From Pogona vitticeps (Eukaryota > Chordata > Lepidosauria > Squamata > Agamidae), in assembly GCF_051106095.1 (NCBI RefSeq), contig NC_135787.1, positions 156,496,001-156,560,000 of the forward strand: 64,000 nucleotides of DNA, read 5' to 3'. The position numbers and the translations under genes are program-made. Below the pieces are notes generated by a model. The model saw only the letters and a program-made list of their open reading frames with translations, did not search any database and was not told the origin of the DNA. Positions 23,101-36,800 of the stretch are shown here, piece by piece; the first letter of the stretch is position 1, and every line of letters starts with the position of its first letter.

Positions 23101-26100
23101 ATTTCTCATGTATGTTATAATTTACCAAATTAAGCCTGCAATCCTAATGAAAAACTTGTTTGAGAACTGCACATATGATTATTAAGCTAGTTTGCTATCC
23201 TTTTTCTAAGGGAAAAAGAAAATAATATTTCTAAACCATAACCAATCTGTGCAGGCATCATTTGCACTCTTTTCCTGCTGCCTTCAACTTTCCCCAGTAT
23301 TATTGTCTTTACCAGTGGCTCATGTCTTAAGGATATAGTACAATAGATTCAGTTTTGTCATTTTCACTTCTGTAGAGTTCAGCCTTGATTTAATCTAGAA
23401 TTTATTTCTTGGTGTTTCTGGCAGTACATGGTACTATCCATAAAGCTCTCCTCCAATGCCACATTTCAAATATGATACATTTCGATTATGGCATATTTCA
23501 GATATGGCACTGGAACCATAATATATTAAAATCCATATTTAAAATTTTGGGGCATAGAAACTGTGGACCACAAGAATGCCTATGTAGAGATAATACCTGA
23601 ATCTATAATCAGTAGGTAAATAACAGCCCCTGTTATAGCTGCTCCTGGTTATGGCAATTTGTTTTTGTAGGTCTTTTGCTGATTTGCTGTATCCATTGAA
23701 AATATAGTTGGCAAAGAGTAGCTTTCCTTGAATATACATCTGTTGAAAATAAAGACCAGAATGCAAGCAGAATAAATAACTCGGAAAAATGACATTTGGG
23801 TTGACACCTAAAATGATCACCAAGTAATTTGGGTATTAGTGCAAGAACAGGTTAGGGCAATGCTTCCCAACCTTGGGTCCCCAGATGTTCTTGAATTAAA
23901 ACTCCCAGAAGCTGTCACCAATAGCAATGGTAGCCAAGATTTCTGGGAGTTGTAGTCAAAGAACATCTGGAGATCCAAGGTTGGGAAGCACTAGGTTAGG
24001 GTAATGCTTTTATTGGCCCACCAAAATAAGGGCTTGTAAGGGGGGTGGATTAACTGGGGTTTTTCCCCTGAATGTTCATGTGAAAAACAAGGAAGATAAG
24101 TGGGCTTTCTAATTGAGGATGGGAATATATGTGATTTCTAAAACAAGTTGCTGCCAGAAAGGGGCAAAATGTTCAGGGTGTGTTATTACCAGCAAAAAAA
24201 AGTAATGTGAAGAAGGTCCTTAAATTCTCCACTGGCTATTTTCCCCCTACAATCTCTCCTTTGAGACAGCCTTTTCTGTTACTGTTTCACTTCTAGTGTG
24301 AGCCCAGATTGCTGGAAGACAAGAAGTCAAAGCCTTCAATATCCTTACTATCATCACTGCTCCTTCACTAGAAATTATCTCTGCCAATTAAACTCTGTTT
24401 CAGACTATGCTATCACAGTTCTAAAAATCTGACTGGCAACTTAAAAAAAACACCATTCCCCTTGATTTGGGGAGGGGGTTTCACAACATCAACAGGTCTA
24501 GTGATAAAGTTTTTTCTCTATGATTCCTCAGGATGCTGGCCAGCCTACCAAAAAAGTGGTAAATTGGGGAGATGAACCCACAACCAGAAGTGGCCATCAG
24601 TGCTTCTGGGTAGAACAATCATAGCCTGTTGTTACAAACAGAAGGTAATCTTAACATGTATCTTCTGCTTTCTAGTATATTAAACCACGTTGAATTTATA
24701 ACAGTTTCCAGAGTGTTGTCTGTCAGAGCATGCTGACAAAATTAAAAGGGTGGAAATTGTGAAACAAGAGATGCCGAAAAGCAAAGGACAAAATATTGTC
24801 ACAACTTAGAGACTAACAGATTTGTTACAGTGTGAACCTTTGAGGATCACCACTAACTTCCTCAGTGCTCATTCTATGTCATCAATGTTTACACATATGC
24901 TCATGGTGGTGGCAGCTGTGATCAAGTGAGGATACAAACAACAAAGTGACACCACTAAATTGTACTATTCCCCTTAATTTCTGCCCACATTCTATCAATC
25001 ATGGCCACAAGGAAATGTAAAAATAGCAACACACAATATTTCCAAAGCAGTAGTAACTACCTACTATATATTATGTCGTTCTTTCATGATTCATTTAATC
25101 TGTTTCAACAAGCTATTGTTATAATCTGAAATCACCTATAATATTCTCTATTTGCTAAAAGAGCATTCTATTTTGCAGAGATTTCCTGGATTCAGTTGTC
25201 TTGAATATCTGAATAGATAAGTAATGGCTTAGGATTTTTTTCCAGTGTTTTAAAATGATAAATGCCTTTTGACCCCTTAGTTCTTCCTATTTAGTTTCTT
25301 TAATTTAAGCACCCATATTTGTACAGAGATACAATCGAGCATCCCCCTATTTAATATTGTAGAAAAACCTCCTGCATTGTTAAAGACAATTTAATAATGA
25401 TTATTTGCAACACTATCAAGCTAATCATTTACATTACAACACTATCAAGCTAATCAGTCTGGGTGCTATCAACTATTTTTATTTTACTTTTGGGAACAGC
25501 AATAAATCTGACATGCATCTTTCACAAAGGTTAAGAGAGAAAGTTCTAGGGTCATGGCAAACATTAAGAGTGTAAAACAGTCTTTCATTATGACTAAAAC
25601 TAGAAAAGTAATCACAACCTATTTAGGTACTCCTTCAAACTTCAACAAAATCAAGAAGTGGAACTCAAAAGGGGGAAAGCCCATATTAATATTTTTTATG
25701 ATTTGAGTTGTCTTTCAATGTGATTTGACTATCAAAATATAAGAACAGAATATATGAATAGGCACAACATAGATTCAAAACAATTCTGTGTACTCACCCA
25801 AAATTCTTATTGATTTCCATTGATAAATCCGGTTTTATGCTCCTGATAGTATCAGCGCACTCTCTCCCTCCCTGAAACTAACCCCACTTTGGAAGGGTTC
25901 ACCAGCCCTTAAGTCAGGTCTCTGGGCTGTGTGAAGGACTGCAGGGATTGGGGGGGGGGGAAGAGATGACCCTATTTTGTTTCCACAAGTGACGGAAACT
26001 CCCAATTCCTGGAAATGCACCTGTGGAGACTCCCCAATAAAATGAAAACAAGGACAAATGATAATATTTATTCTTTTTTGAGGTTGACAGATTTTGATAT

Positions 26101-29100
26101 CTAGCAATAATCTCTAACTCTGCAAGAACCTTAACTTGCAACATCATACAAAGGGACGATTATTACTCTGTGAAAGTAAGATGATATTGCCCACCATATT
26201 GGCAGGAGCTGCTAATGTAGTGGGCAATATAAACAATATCTGGAGTTATCTTAAAACATTACCTTCATGAAGCTATCTAGAACAAAATCTAGTCTTGGAA
26301 CTGTAGCAAAACTTACAAAAGCATCCTGGGCTTGTGGGTATTGGCAGAGGGAATATATTTTAAGATATATCTTATTATTATTATTCTCTGTTAGGAACTG
26401 GAATATAATTCTTAGAGGCAACAAATGTTCATAACTAATTTCTACCAAATGAATTCTGTGCTATTTGCTGTATAGCATAGAACATACATATGTACTACAG
26501 CCACTCAACAGTTTGACAATTAAGCCTCCAATGTTAATTTTAACACTTTAATTAGAAGTTATTCTCTTGGGTCATAGCCCTCAGGACCCTTAGCCAGTGT
26601 GGCAAGGAGTAGTTTCTTAAAAGCAACTTTTCCAAACTCTGCATGACAGATTTGCTTAAGTTTTAAATGTTACGTTGGAATCATTACTTTAGGGTTTTTT
26701 TTCCCCACTAGATTTTTAATTTGCAGAAAACCACAAAATTGCTAGATTGGTTGACAGTCTCAACAGCTGTAGGTCTGTCTTTATGGCAGAAGCAGGGGAA
26801 GTGACTTTTATTATCATTATACTGGTATGTACTGTTAGTAACATAGTGTATTTGCATAGTCACAATAACCATGGATAAACATATGTACCATTTGGAACCC
26901 CCTGCCTCACTAGATTGGAACTGGATGTGCTTCAGGTTTAGTTATTTTGAATATAATCTAAGCCCTAAAAAGGAAAAGTGGCTAAGGGATCAAAATGGAA
27001 GTGTTTTTTTAAAAAGTAGGTTATTGTGATACTGTATCTCGCTCTAGGTGCACAAGGGCCCTCTGCTGGGCTAATTGTGACATTACAACAGAGTCCTGTG
27101 GCATCTTTAAATTTACATAGGTTTTCCCAAACATAGACCACTTCTTCAGATGTATCTCTTACAGGGCCTACCAAATTTATTAGTTTTAAAATATTGTTGT
27201 TTTTGCTGCAACAGACTAACATGGCTCCCTCCTTGGGTTATTCTGACATGATAGTTTCTCTGCATTTATACTGTAGGTTGCTATATTCCAGGGTTGTTTT
27301 TTTTTATTTTTATTTTTTATTTTTGCATCCTAGAATATGAACACTGGATTTACTATGAAGCATCAGTCTCCTCGAGGAACAGTGTTCATGCTTCACTCTG
27401 TTTCCATAGGTCAGGTGTACAGTTCAAACACACGAGTGCTCTCTAGCATCATCTCTCTTTCTGTATGAGGAGTTCCCTGCATCACTGAATTACAGGAAGG
27501 ATAGGTGTAACCTACCAAAACCATGCCAGGAGCAATATTATGCCTTTTCACTAATAATGAACCACAGTGTCCTGTAAACTCATCTGCTGAGCTGATATCG
27601 TATTTGAGCAGGCGAAAAGAGTCCAGGCGACCCTAGGGAAACCAAGACAATGTAATTACAGGAAAAGGTCAACGAGAAAACCCGCCCCACAATAAATCTC
27701 ATTCCATCAGCTGCCAGAGCACAGTGTTCCCACTGAACAAGTCAGCATTAAAGAAATTGAATTATTCAGCTCTTTGCCACTCAGGCTGGCAACTGGCCCA
27801 AGCATATTTATCTTAGGGAGGGGCATTACTAATTGTCAGAATAATTCCACACATCTGCCTTACCAAATAATATGTTTATGAATCTATCACTAGTGCTAGT
27901 TTAGATTTGGCACATATAAGAAAACAAAGTGTACACTCAGAATAAAGTTTCCCTTTCAGTTTCCCAGGGCAACCCAACACCCATCCATCTGGGAATAAGT
28001 CCCATGAAACTGGATAGGATTCAGTTTTGAGGAGCCCCACAAAGGGTTGCCCTATATTATCATGTAATTCTACAGACTGGGCAGAAAGAAGTCCAAGCTC
28101 TCTAATCTGTACTTGTTGGAAGTCAAAAATACCCATTCCTGCTTCTGCCCCAGCCAAGTCTGAGAAAGGCCCACCTGGGTGCAAGGCATACTCCTGTTCT
28201 TGTTCTTCCTCTCATAGAGCTGCTCAAGGTGCTCATCCATCCGAGGGTCATAATTTGCTGCTCCCAGCGATGCCGTCACCCAGACCACAGTGATTTGCTC
28301 TGGAGAAGATGCCTGGTTGTTAATCAGGTGGTCATACTCCAGGTCGGTCACAGATGGAATCTGATGGTTGCTGCACCTACATATCTTGGCTTCCTCTCCC
28401 AGCATGTTTCTTTGAAGGACCACGGGGCAGGCGGTGTGGGCTAAAGACTGTGCCATGGAAGACCTGCAACATGAGAGAGAGCCGTACGTAGCACAAGGAG
28501 GAAGGGCTGAAAGAAAGGTTTATGAGTTTACACCTATCCTATTTTCCTGACAAGGTATCTGCTTTCCAATTGATCCAAAAGCCCACTGCAAAATAATATT
28601 CCTCTCAAGTTACTTCAATTGTCCACCATTATTCATCTTCACAGTTTCTCTATGCATTTTTTCTCTAGCGCAGTTTTTTCTTTGACGGTGCTCCAGGTGT
28701 TGTTTTTTGCCATTAACTGTAGCTGCTCATTTGTTGTTGTTTTTTCAAAAAAGAGAAAAGAAAGCTCCTTCTCTTCTTTTTCCCACCTCCTCTTTGTGTT
28801 TTCTTCCTTGTTGCCTCCTATGCCTGGCATAGTTTTCTTCTTCCTGGCCATATTCATGCTATATTGGAGCCTCGTGGCGCAGTGGTTAAACCGCTGCACT
28901 GCAGCCCAAACTGTGCTCACGACCTGGGGTTCAATCCCAGGTAGCCAGCTCAAGGTTGACTCAGCTGGGGGGGCAATGTGTAGCCTGCATAATTAACTTG
29001 TAAACCGCCCAGAGTGTGCTTGAAGCGCTATGGGGGCAGTATATAAGCAGCACGCTTTGCTTTCTTGCTTTTGCTTTATATTGGCTGAAATTCAGTAGTA

Positions 29101-30802
29101 AGTTTCAACCAGGGTAAGCCCATGGCACAATGGGAAATTTGAAATTTGAGAGTCAACACTTAAGTAAGCTCCACTGATTCAAAGGGCCTACTCTTATGAC
29201 GTTTTACTACTGGATTGTGTGTGTGGTGGGAAGGGCAGTGAAAGAACATGGGAGAGAGAACGGCCAGTGGTGTGGAGGGTGGCCTCATCTTATTTTGCCT
29301 TTGGCTCTTCCAGCTCCTGGCATCTGCCCCTGGAAGGTTGCCTGCCAGGCAATAGGGCCCTTGCAGCAAAGAAAGCTTTCTCACCTGTCTTCCAAACATT
29401 GGTTTAAGTCACACATAAAAAGTCTTAACAAATATTTGAAGTAGTTCATAAAGTCTGGGTAATGTTCAGCTTTACCTTGTTTTTGGAAGCTTTGGCGAAA
29501 ACTTTTTGTTATGAGCAGTGTCTACCTGCTTTATTTCTGAACTGCTGCTCAGTAAATGAGGAGCTCTGGAAGAGACAATGACCACACATATGATATAACT
29601 TTAAATGCCAAAGAAAGAGACACACAACAACTGTTCTGAAGTTTGGAGATTGCCTCTGCTGTTGCACAAAGCCCATTTCTAAAGTCTATTTCATACATTT
29701 TCATCTCTTGCAGATACAAAGAGTATACTTCACATGCTAGGCATACTTGCAGAGCAATATAAGATTCAGCCATATCGAAGTGGTTGCCATTCCACTCTGA
29801 TAACCTATCATTCAGGCCTAGCAATTGTATGGCACAAAAGCCATGTAACCAGAGAGCACAATTCCCGGTTAACAGGCCCCAGCAACTATAGCTGCCTTTT
29901 AGAAACAGAGAAGCAATGTTGCAGTCTTCTCACATCTCTTGTTTTGATTTTTTTTCTACATTTCTTTTCTTTTGCAGTATAAATGTGTGTGTGTGTGTGT
30001 GTTTTTTAAAGTACTTCTAGACTTTCCGAAAAGAAATATGAAACTGCCCGTTCTGAATAAAGGAGGGAACTGATCCTTAGAAACATAATCTGCAGAATGC
30101 TGAAGTGCTTGCTGTTTGTTGCAAAGTCATTTGGTACGTAGACAGAGGCACATTTGACTTTCTCCGCTTTTACCTGGAAGACTCAGATGGCATGTCTTGT
30201 GTTAAGCCGGTGCGAGTAGCAGAGTAGAAAGGAGGAAGATTGTGTGACAAAGCAGCCTCGTAGCCTTTGTTCTTCCCCAGGAAAGCACAGGCAGGTTGTG
30301 TTTTGCATTTTTTGCCACCCCTCTGAGGGAAAGTTGAGCTTTTGTGTAGATGTGGTAAGCTGATTCCTGAAATACAGTACGCCGCCAAAGTCAACCCAGG
30401 TATTAAAACAGAAGCAAGGATTTGATCTTCAGCCTGATTCAGGCTGACTGTGGAATTTAGTCAACTGAGTGCACAATTCCACAATACAAGCACCAAAAGC
30501 AAACTGAAATGTACCCTCCACAATAAATTCATGTATAGGAGCAATCAGAGAAGCATTTTGTCCCCATCTTGCCAGCTGCTCAGTCACAGGCTCAGCAATG
30601 CAACTTACTGCACAACCTAGGCATGTTGGAGCAAGTGACAAACCGTTGGCAAGCCTGTATTCCTCACTTGCCCCATCACAAGTTCTGGAACTAAGGCAGT
30701 GGAAGAAGAAAACAAGAAAACAAGTTTTATATATATATGCAGAAGTTACTTCAGGTGCAAAAGCTATATATATACTTTGTGTGTGTGTGTGTGTGTGTGT
30801 GT

Positions 30803-30855
<53 letters not shown>

Positions 30856-33800
30856 TATATGTGTGTGTGTGTATGTATATATATGTATATATGTATATGT
30901 ATACACACACACACACACACAAAGTATATATATAGCTTTTGCACCTGAAGTAACTTCTGACAAGCTTCTTTCTCCATCCCTTGCAGTGAACTTACAGCAA
31001 CAACAAACAAATAAGAAATAATTTGCTGTTGACAGCCCAGATCTGCTGCCTCTCGTGGCCATAAATAGAAATACACAAGTGGAAATGAATAAGCCACTAA
31101 CTATAACAAACACTTCAGGACGTATTGCACAAACATGCAAATGAATAAAGTTTCAAATCAATGTTTAGGTTAGAGACTACCTTTTTAAAAAAATCCAAAT
31201 AACAAGAAAATACTAATCAAAACAGTATGTGAGTTCACTTTTGTAATATCCTTTTGCAAGGGAGATGCAGAATCAAATTTATACCACATGGATCTGAACA
31301 CCAACATTTAGGCTCACTCTTTAACTGTACTAATATGCTTACACTGATTATATAAATACTTATATTCCTCATTATGAGAACCCACAAGTGTAAACTGTAC
31401 TTACTCGCATGTAATTACAATATAATTTCAATGCTGACAGAGTGTAAATGTTAATATTCTCCTACAATATTGTGCCACTAAATTAAAGACTGACCAAATG
31501 CTATCCGGTAATATTCCATCCACTGTTCCAGGATATTCTTTATTTTCTGCCTCAGCTTTTTTAATTCTGTCATAACATTGAAGTCACAGCTTAAATTCTC
31601 TTCTGGAATTCCAGAAATCTTAGTGTCCTTTGATAAATTCACCTTTGAAAAGACAAACAAAAAAACACCACAAAACACAATACAAATATTTATCAAGTTT
31701 CATCCAGATTGCCATGAGTTCTCAAAAAAAGGAATTAGGTAAACTGAAGTCAACTTGTTACTACACCTAATGAATGCTTCCTCCTGCTTGGCATGGCAAT
31801 ACATGTACTCAAATAAACCTACAATGATGCCGTTTCCATTATCCGTGGATCATGACTATACCTGTAATATTGGAGACCATGGCCAAAATACAAAAGTGTA
31901 CCTCTGCTGGATCCTACTATTTCTGTCAGAATTGGCAGCCTACCCTCTTTCAGCCCCTCAGGTAGTCTAAAATCCTAATCTGGAATACTGGGGAATCTTC
32001 TGGAAATTTACTTGCTTATTTGTTTTGGTACAATGAAGGTACATTAGGAGGGGAATGAAAATGAAATCCCAATGGTTTGAGTTACCAAAGCATACATTTG
32101 GATCCCAGTTAGAGATGGGCATGAACATTAGTTCGGAGGTTTGTGCCAGTTTATACAAATGAAACTACAGGCTTATGGTTATAGAGATACGAGTTCCACA
32201 TAAGTTTGCTACCTTGCTTTTTCAAGACTACAAGTCTGTCATTGCTATTGTCTAAAGAATATAGGATGGCCATGAAACAAATTTACCTGACACAGTCTCT
32301 TAATGGGATTTTTAAAACATTTTCCATTTCTTTAACACTTTCAGCCTTGCTACACTCCCTTTGGAACATATTGGATAAAAGTTTTTTTTAAAACCCTTAA
32401 TGAAGCATACATCTTGAAATGTATGCTAGCTGATACTGAGGAAATGTCATAAATTTGGAAGAAAAAATGTAGAAAATTACATGTATGCATTCCTCTGTTG
32501 TTTCTCATCGCTATCTGCCCTGAAAATTCCAAATCTTACTTTTTAACTACTGAAATCCTGTGGAGCTAGTGAAGTTCAGGCATTCAGTGAATGGAATATC
32601 ACACCACCACATCTTGTGTACAGGATTAAATATCTTTTACAATTGAAGCCATTGTTTTAATTAAACAATGACTTCATAGGCATATTGGAAACACTATTCT
32701 TACACCCACATGAGGCCAAACAATAATGTTAATTGCTAATGGGAATTATATTTCCTTGCCAAAAGAAAGGAAAATAAAATAAACTTTAAGCCAAGTTTCT
32801 GAGCAATTATACTTATTGCTATAGATGAGAATCCATATTTTTAAAGAGCCCTACAGATTTTATACATGACTGTGAGGGAACATGAATGTTGAATAAACAT
32901 ACTAGATATGCACTGTCTAGCCAAGGGAAGGAAGCCTTTGGCCCTCTAGATATTTTGACTACCACTCCTAGAATCCCTTACAATTAGTCATGCTGCTTAG
33001 AGAGTCCTGGAGTTGACGTCAAAACGTTCCCCACTGCAGGTCCAGCAGACTTGTCTTCCTCTTGACATTCTGATAATATGTGGGTTGCTGCAGTGCAGCA
33101 ATTAACTACTTTATGAGCTTTGATGTGAGCATGGCTTTATCACAAGTGGAGACAATAAGAATAAAAAACCAGATGTCATAATTTAAAACATAAAAAACTT
33201 GATTTATTTCTGCTTTGAACAAAAGAAAAATGCTGTAATTACTTCCCTATTTCATATTTCAAAAATAATGTAAGACAAAATGTGCATCTTGTTCGTTTCA
33301 CTTCAAAATCTGCATAATGAATTTTGCACAAAGTTTTCAAAGCCATTACATAGCGAATAAGACCAAAAAAAAAAGCAAATTTAAAACACAACTTCAGATC
33401 AGCAACTGAAATAACAGAACCAAAAGGGCAAGAGCAGCTTCAAGGGACAAAAATAAAACACCAGGATCCAAGATCAGCCATATGTTCACCCTGCCCAGCT
33501 GTTGGGGAATCCTTCCCACCCTCCCATAGGACACCTCGCTTCCCCTATAGCATTTATCATGGTTTGGAGGACCCGCCATGAGAAGAAAGGAGCAGGGAAA
33601 TCCCTTTCCACCAACCCAGTTGTGCATGCCTAGGGATGGGGGAACATATTAGACAAAACAGGTTGCTACACTGAGCTTTAAAAACTGCATTTACTGGTTT
33701 TAATTTTCTGCTTCTAACTAAAACTTACTCTTTTTTTCAGAGATGTATTTATTTCCTCCTCCTTTTTGCTGTGTGTTTTAGTAAACCCTTTGGCCAATGT

Positions 33801-36800
33801 AGATGTCACCTTAGCTTCTGTGAAGATCTGGTCCTAGAAAACAAAGAGAGAACACCATAGCAGGTGGAAGCACCATAACAGGTGGAACTTTTCCTGGCAG
33901 TAAGATGCAGCTTTGAAGGAAGCCATGTTGCCTTGTTGCCTCCAGAGCACAAGGACGGCGTGATATTCCCTGCCAAAAAGTGTCAAGTCTTCTTATTTTC
34001 AAAGGGGTAACTATGTTAATTTGTTTCGGAAAGCATAGCAAAACTAAAAGCAAAGGCAAATACATCTGTCAGCTAATTCACAATGGATAAGCTTTGGTAG
34101 TTGAAGAACTGAAGCAATTAGCTCTGATTTCAGGAAAAACTTGTTCTACTACATCAGAGGTTTGCCAAAGAAAATACCTTCTGGACACACACAAACTGAG
34201 TGAAAAGTGGGCTAGTAACATGTGTTAAATAAGCCAAGAAGCCCTGATCTCTGTTTAAAGCTCTAGTCAGATATGAGAGTATATGGAAATAGCTCACTTC
34301 AGCTGTGTCACTTACATTTCCTCTTGATATTCCTTTTTTTTTCTACCATGCATATTTTGAAATCAGTGATAGAGTGTTCCAGCGTTGGAAATGTTCTAAA
34401 ATTGGGCTTTGTGTGTTGCCATTTCTAATACTGTATTTGTGTTATGCGTAGAGCTATGGTAGTTAGTTGGTCTCTTTGGCAAAACTGTAATTTCAGCACA
34501 ACTAATGTTTCCCTAAAATTAGATTTTATTGCTTCAGCACTTCAAAAGCTAAAGCCCAACCATTGTGGATTAGCTTACAGATGTTTTGCATTATCTGATT
34601 ACTACACTTATTGGTTGGAGTTTCATTAAACCATCATTTTGAATGTTTGTTGCCAATGTTAATAATGCAATTGCCACCTTCCATATCTCCTTACACCTGC
34701 TCCCCACCGTACAACTGGTGCCATTTTCTATATAAAACCTGCAGCCTCAACATTGTACTCGTGTGTCTGGGGAGATGGACTGCACACCAGACCTAAAGTC
34801 TTAAAACTGCCACAAGCCTCTAGTTGCATGACTTCAATGACGGCACATGATGCAATAAAACAGGAATGGATTGCCTCCTGACTGTACTGCAGTAGCTGCT
34901 TAAAACCTACGTTGCATGGTTTACACTTTGTGGGACAAGCTGATATTCTGCAGCAGTTCCCCCCCCCCCCAAATCTGGGTCTTCCCCATGATGCTTCAAT
35001 CCACTCCTGATAATGGTTTGCAGTGGCAAAATCAGCAAATAGGCAAGGTGGACTGCTCAGCCTGATTTTTTTTCTTTCTTCCTTTTACACAGTAAGGGTG
35101 GTATTACATATGGCTTAATCTCATCATCACGACAATCCAATAAGAGAAACATCCAATAAGCTTCATAACTAAGTAGGGAGCTGAAACCAGTCTTCCCAGT
35201 CCATGTCCAACAGCACTTTAACAGCTGTAATCACACAGACTCTCTGTAACAGAAATGTAACATATCCTGTATACCCAAACTTTTGTGAGCACGAGATCCT
35301 ATAGATGGGAATGGTACCTTGTCATTCTCTTTCTGTTATCACCTTTTACGTCACTTTGCAACAAATATTTTACTTTTCCCCAAACACTTTCATAATAGAA
35401 TTCTACCACATTAGAAACATGGAGCCTTCAGTGTCTGAAGTCAAACAGGCTGGAGACTGACTGGCAGGTTGTGCGGTTTAGGTAATAAGCTCTTGCTGCG
35501 TACCAGACTTTCTAACTGTGGAACAGCCACGCCTTGTGAGGTTGACAAAGACAAGCGTACGCTTTCATGCTGCCACTTGTAAATCAAAGAAACAGCAAAG
35601 CGTCCTGCAATCCTCACAGTGATGTACTTGTTTACCTAGAGTAAGATAAAATAAATAAGTATTATTTAAATGAGTATTTTCAAATGAAAACAGAAAGCCA
35701 CAAATGTGACTTGAAGCAAAATGTTGCAGGGTAGCATGCCTCACCTGGGTTTCTCAGCCAGTCACCCATGTCATTTGTCACAATGCCCTATTTAACTCCA
35801 TGCCCCCTCAAGCAGTCAGTCAGTGATCATTCTATGCTCACTAAAGATACTCCGTCTTGATTTTCTCCTCAGCCTTCTCCCCTCAAAACATTAGTTTGTT
35901 CTTCAGCAAACCTTGAGGCTCTCAAGCCTGCTGTTATTTCCCACTTGTTCTTGACTATGTCAGCATTTGCACTCATGCCAAAACATCAAAACTGAAAAAA
36001 ATGTTCCATAATTCAGACAATATGTGCGGGGGGGGGGGACGGACCCATGATTATGTGAGAAGAAGACTGTGATTATTTATTCTTTGATTCTGTGTGACTA
36101 TTCCTGAGGCATTCTTTTGTTTAAATTATGAAGAACTTGGAGCAACTATTCATGTTTTATTTATAACTTGTTCCTTATTTTATGGCAATAAAAGAACTAA
36201 ACTGCATTTTAGTTCTGTTTTCTTCAGGAAGCAATTCAAACTAGGGAATAAAAAACCCTGTATCTTTTCTACCACATACAAATCATTCAGCCTCCATCCT
36301 TATGCTTATTCCCTATATGAAGTTTGTTTGATGGCACAGAAGAGGTTGACCTGACATCAGAAAGTTTAGAGTGTTTCATGTTATGTCTCTAGTAAGATCT
36401 TTTTATTCAAGAAATAGTTTTACAGAAAAAATTAATTTTACTACCACTGTACATATCTGTCGCATACCCCCAGTGACCCCTGTGTGTTTTGTCCATCACA
36501 CAAGTTCACCTTCGGACATGACTTATTCTTTTTCCCTTTTTCGTTGCCATCAGAGGACATTATCCTCAATATATCAAAATGAGTCTCACACTCTTGCTGC
36601 CAAATAAAACAAGGTTTATTTAAGGATAAATCAGTGAATCACAGAAGGAAAATCATGGGTGTTCTATTATCATTCATTCATTAAACGTGGATTTCAGTAC
36701 AGTCGTGCCCTGCTTAACGATTGCCCCGCATTATGACAAATCCACTTTACGACAATGTTTTTGAAATGATGGTCTAAATGGGGGAATTTCGCTTAGCGAT

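Noticed and set aside
30429-31140. Frames of 75-220 codons across the TG/TA tract
   Set aside because: Repeats of Cys-Val, Ile-Tyr and Thr-His are translations of a microsatellite.
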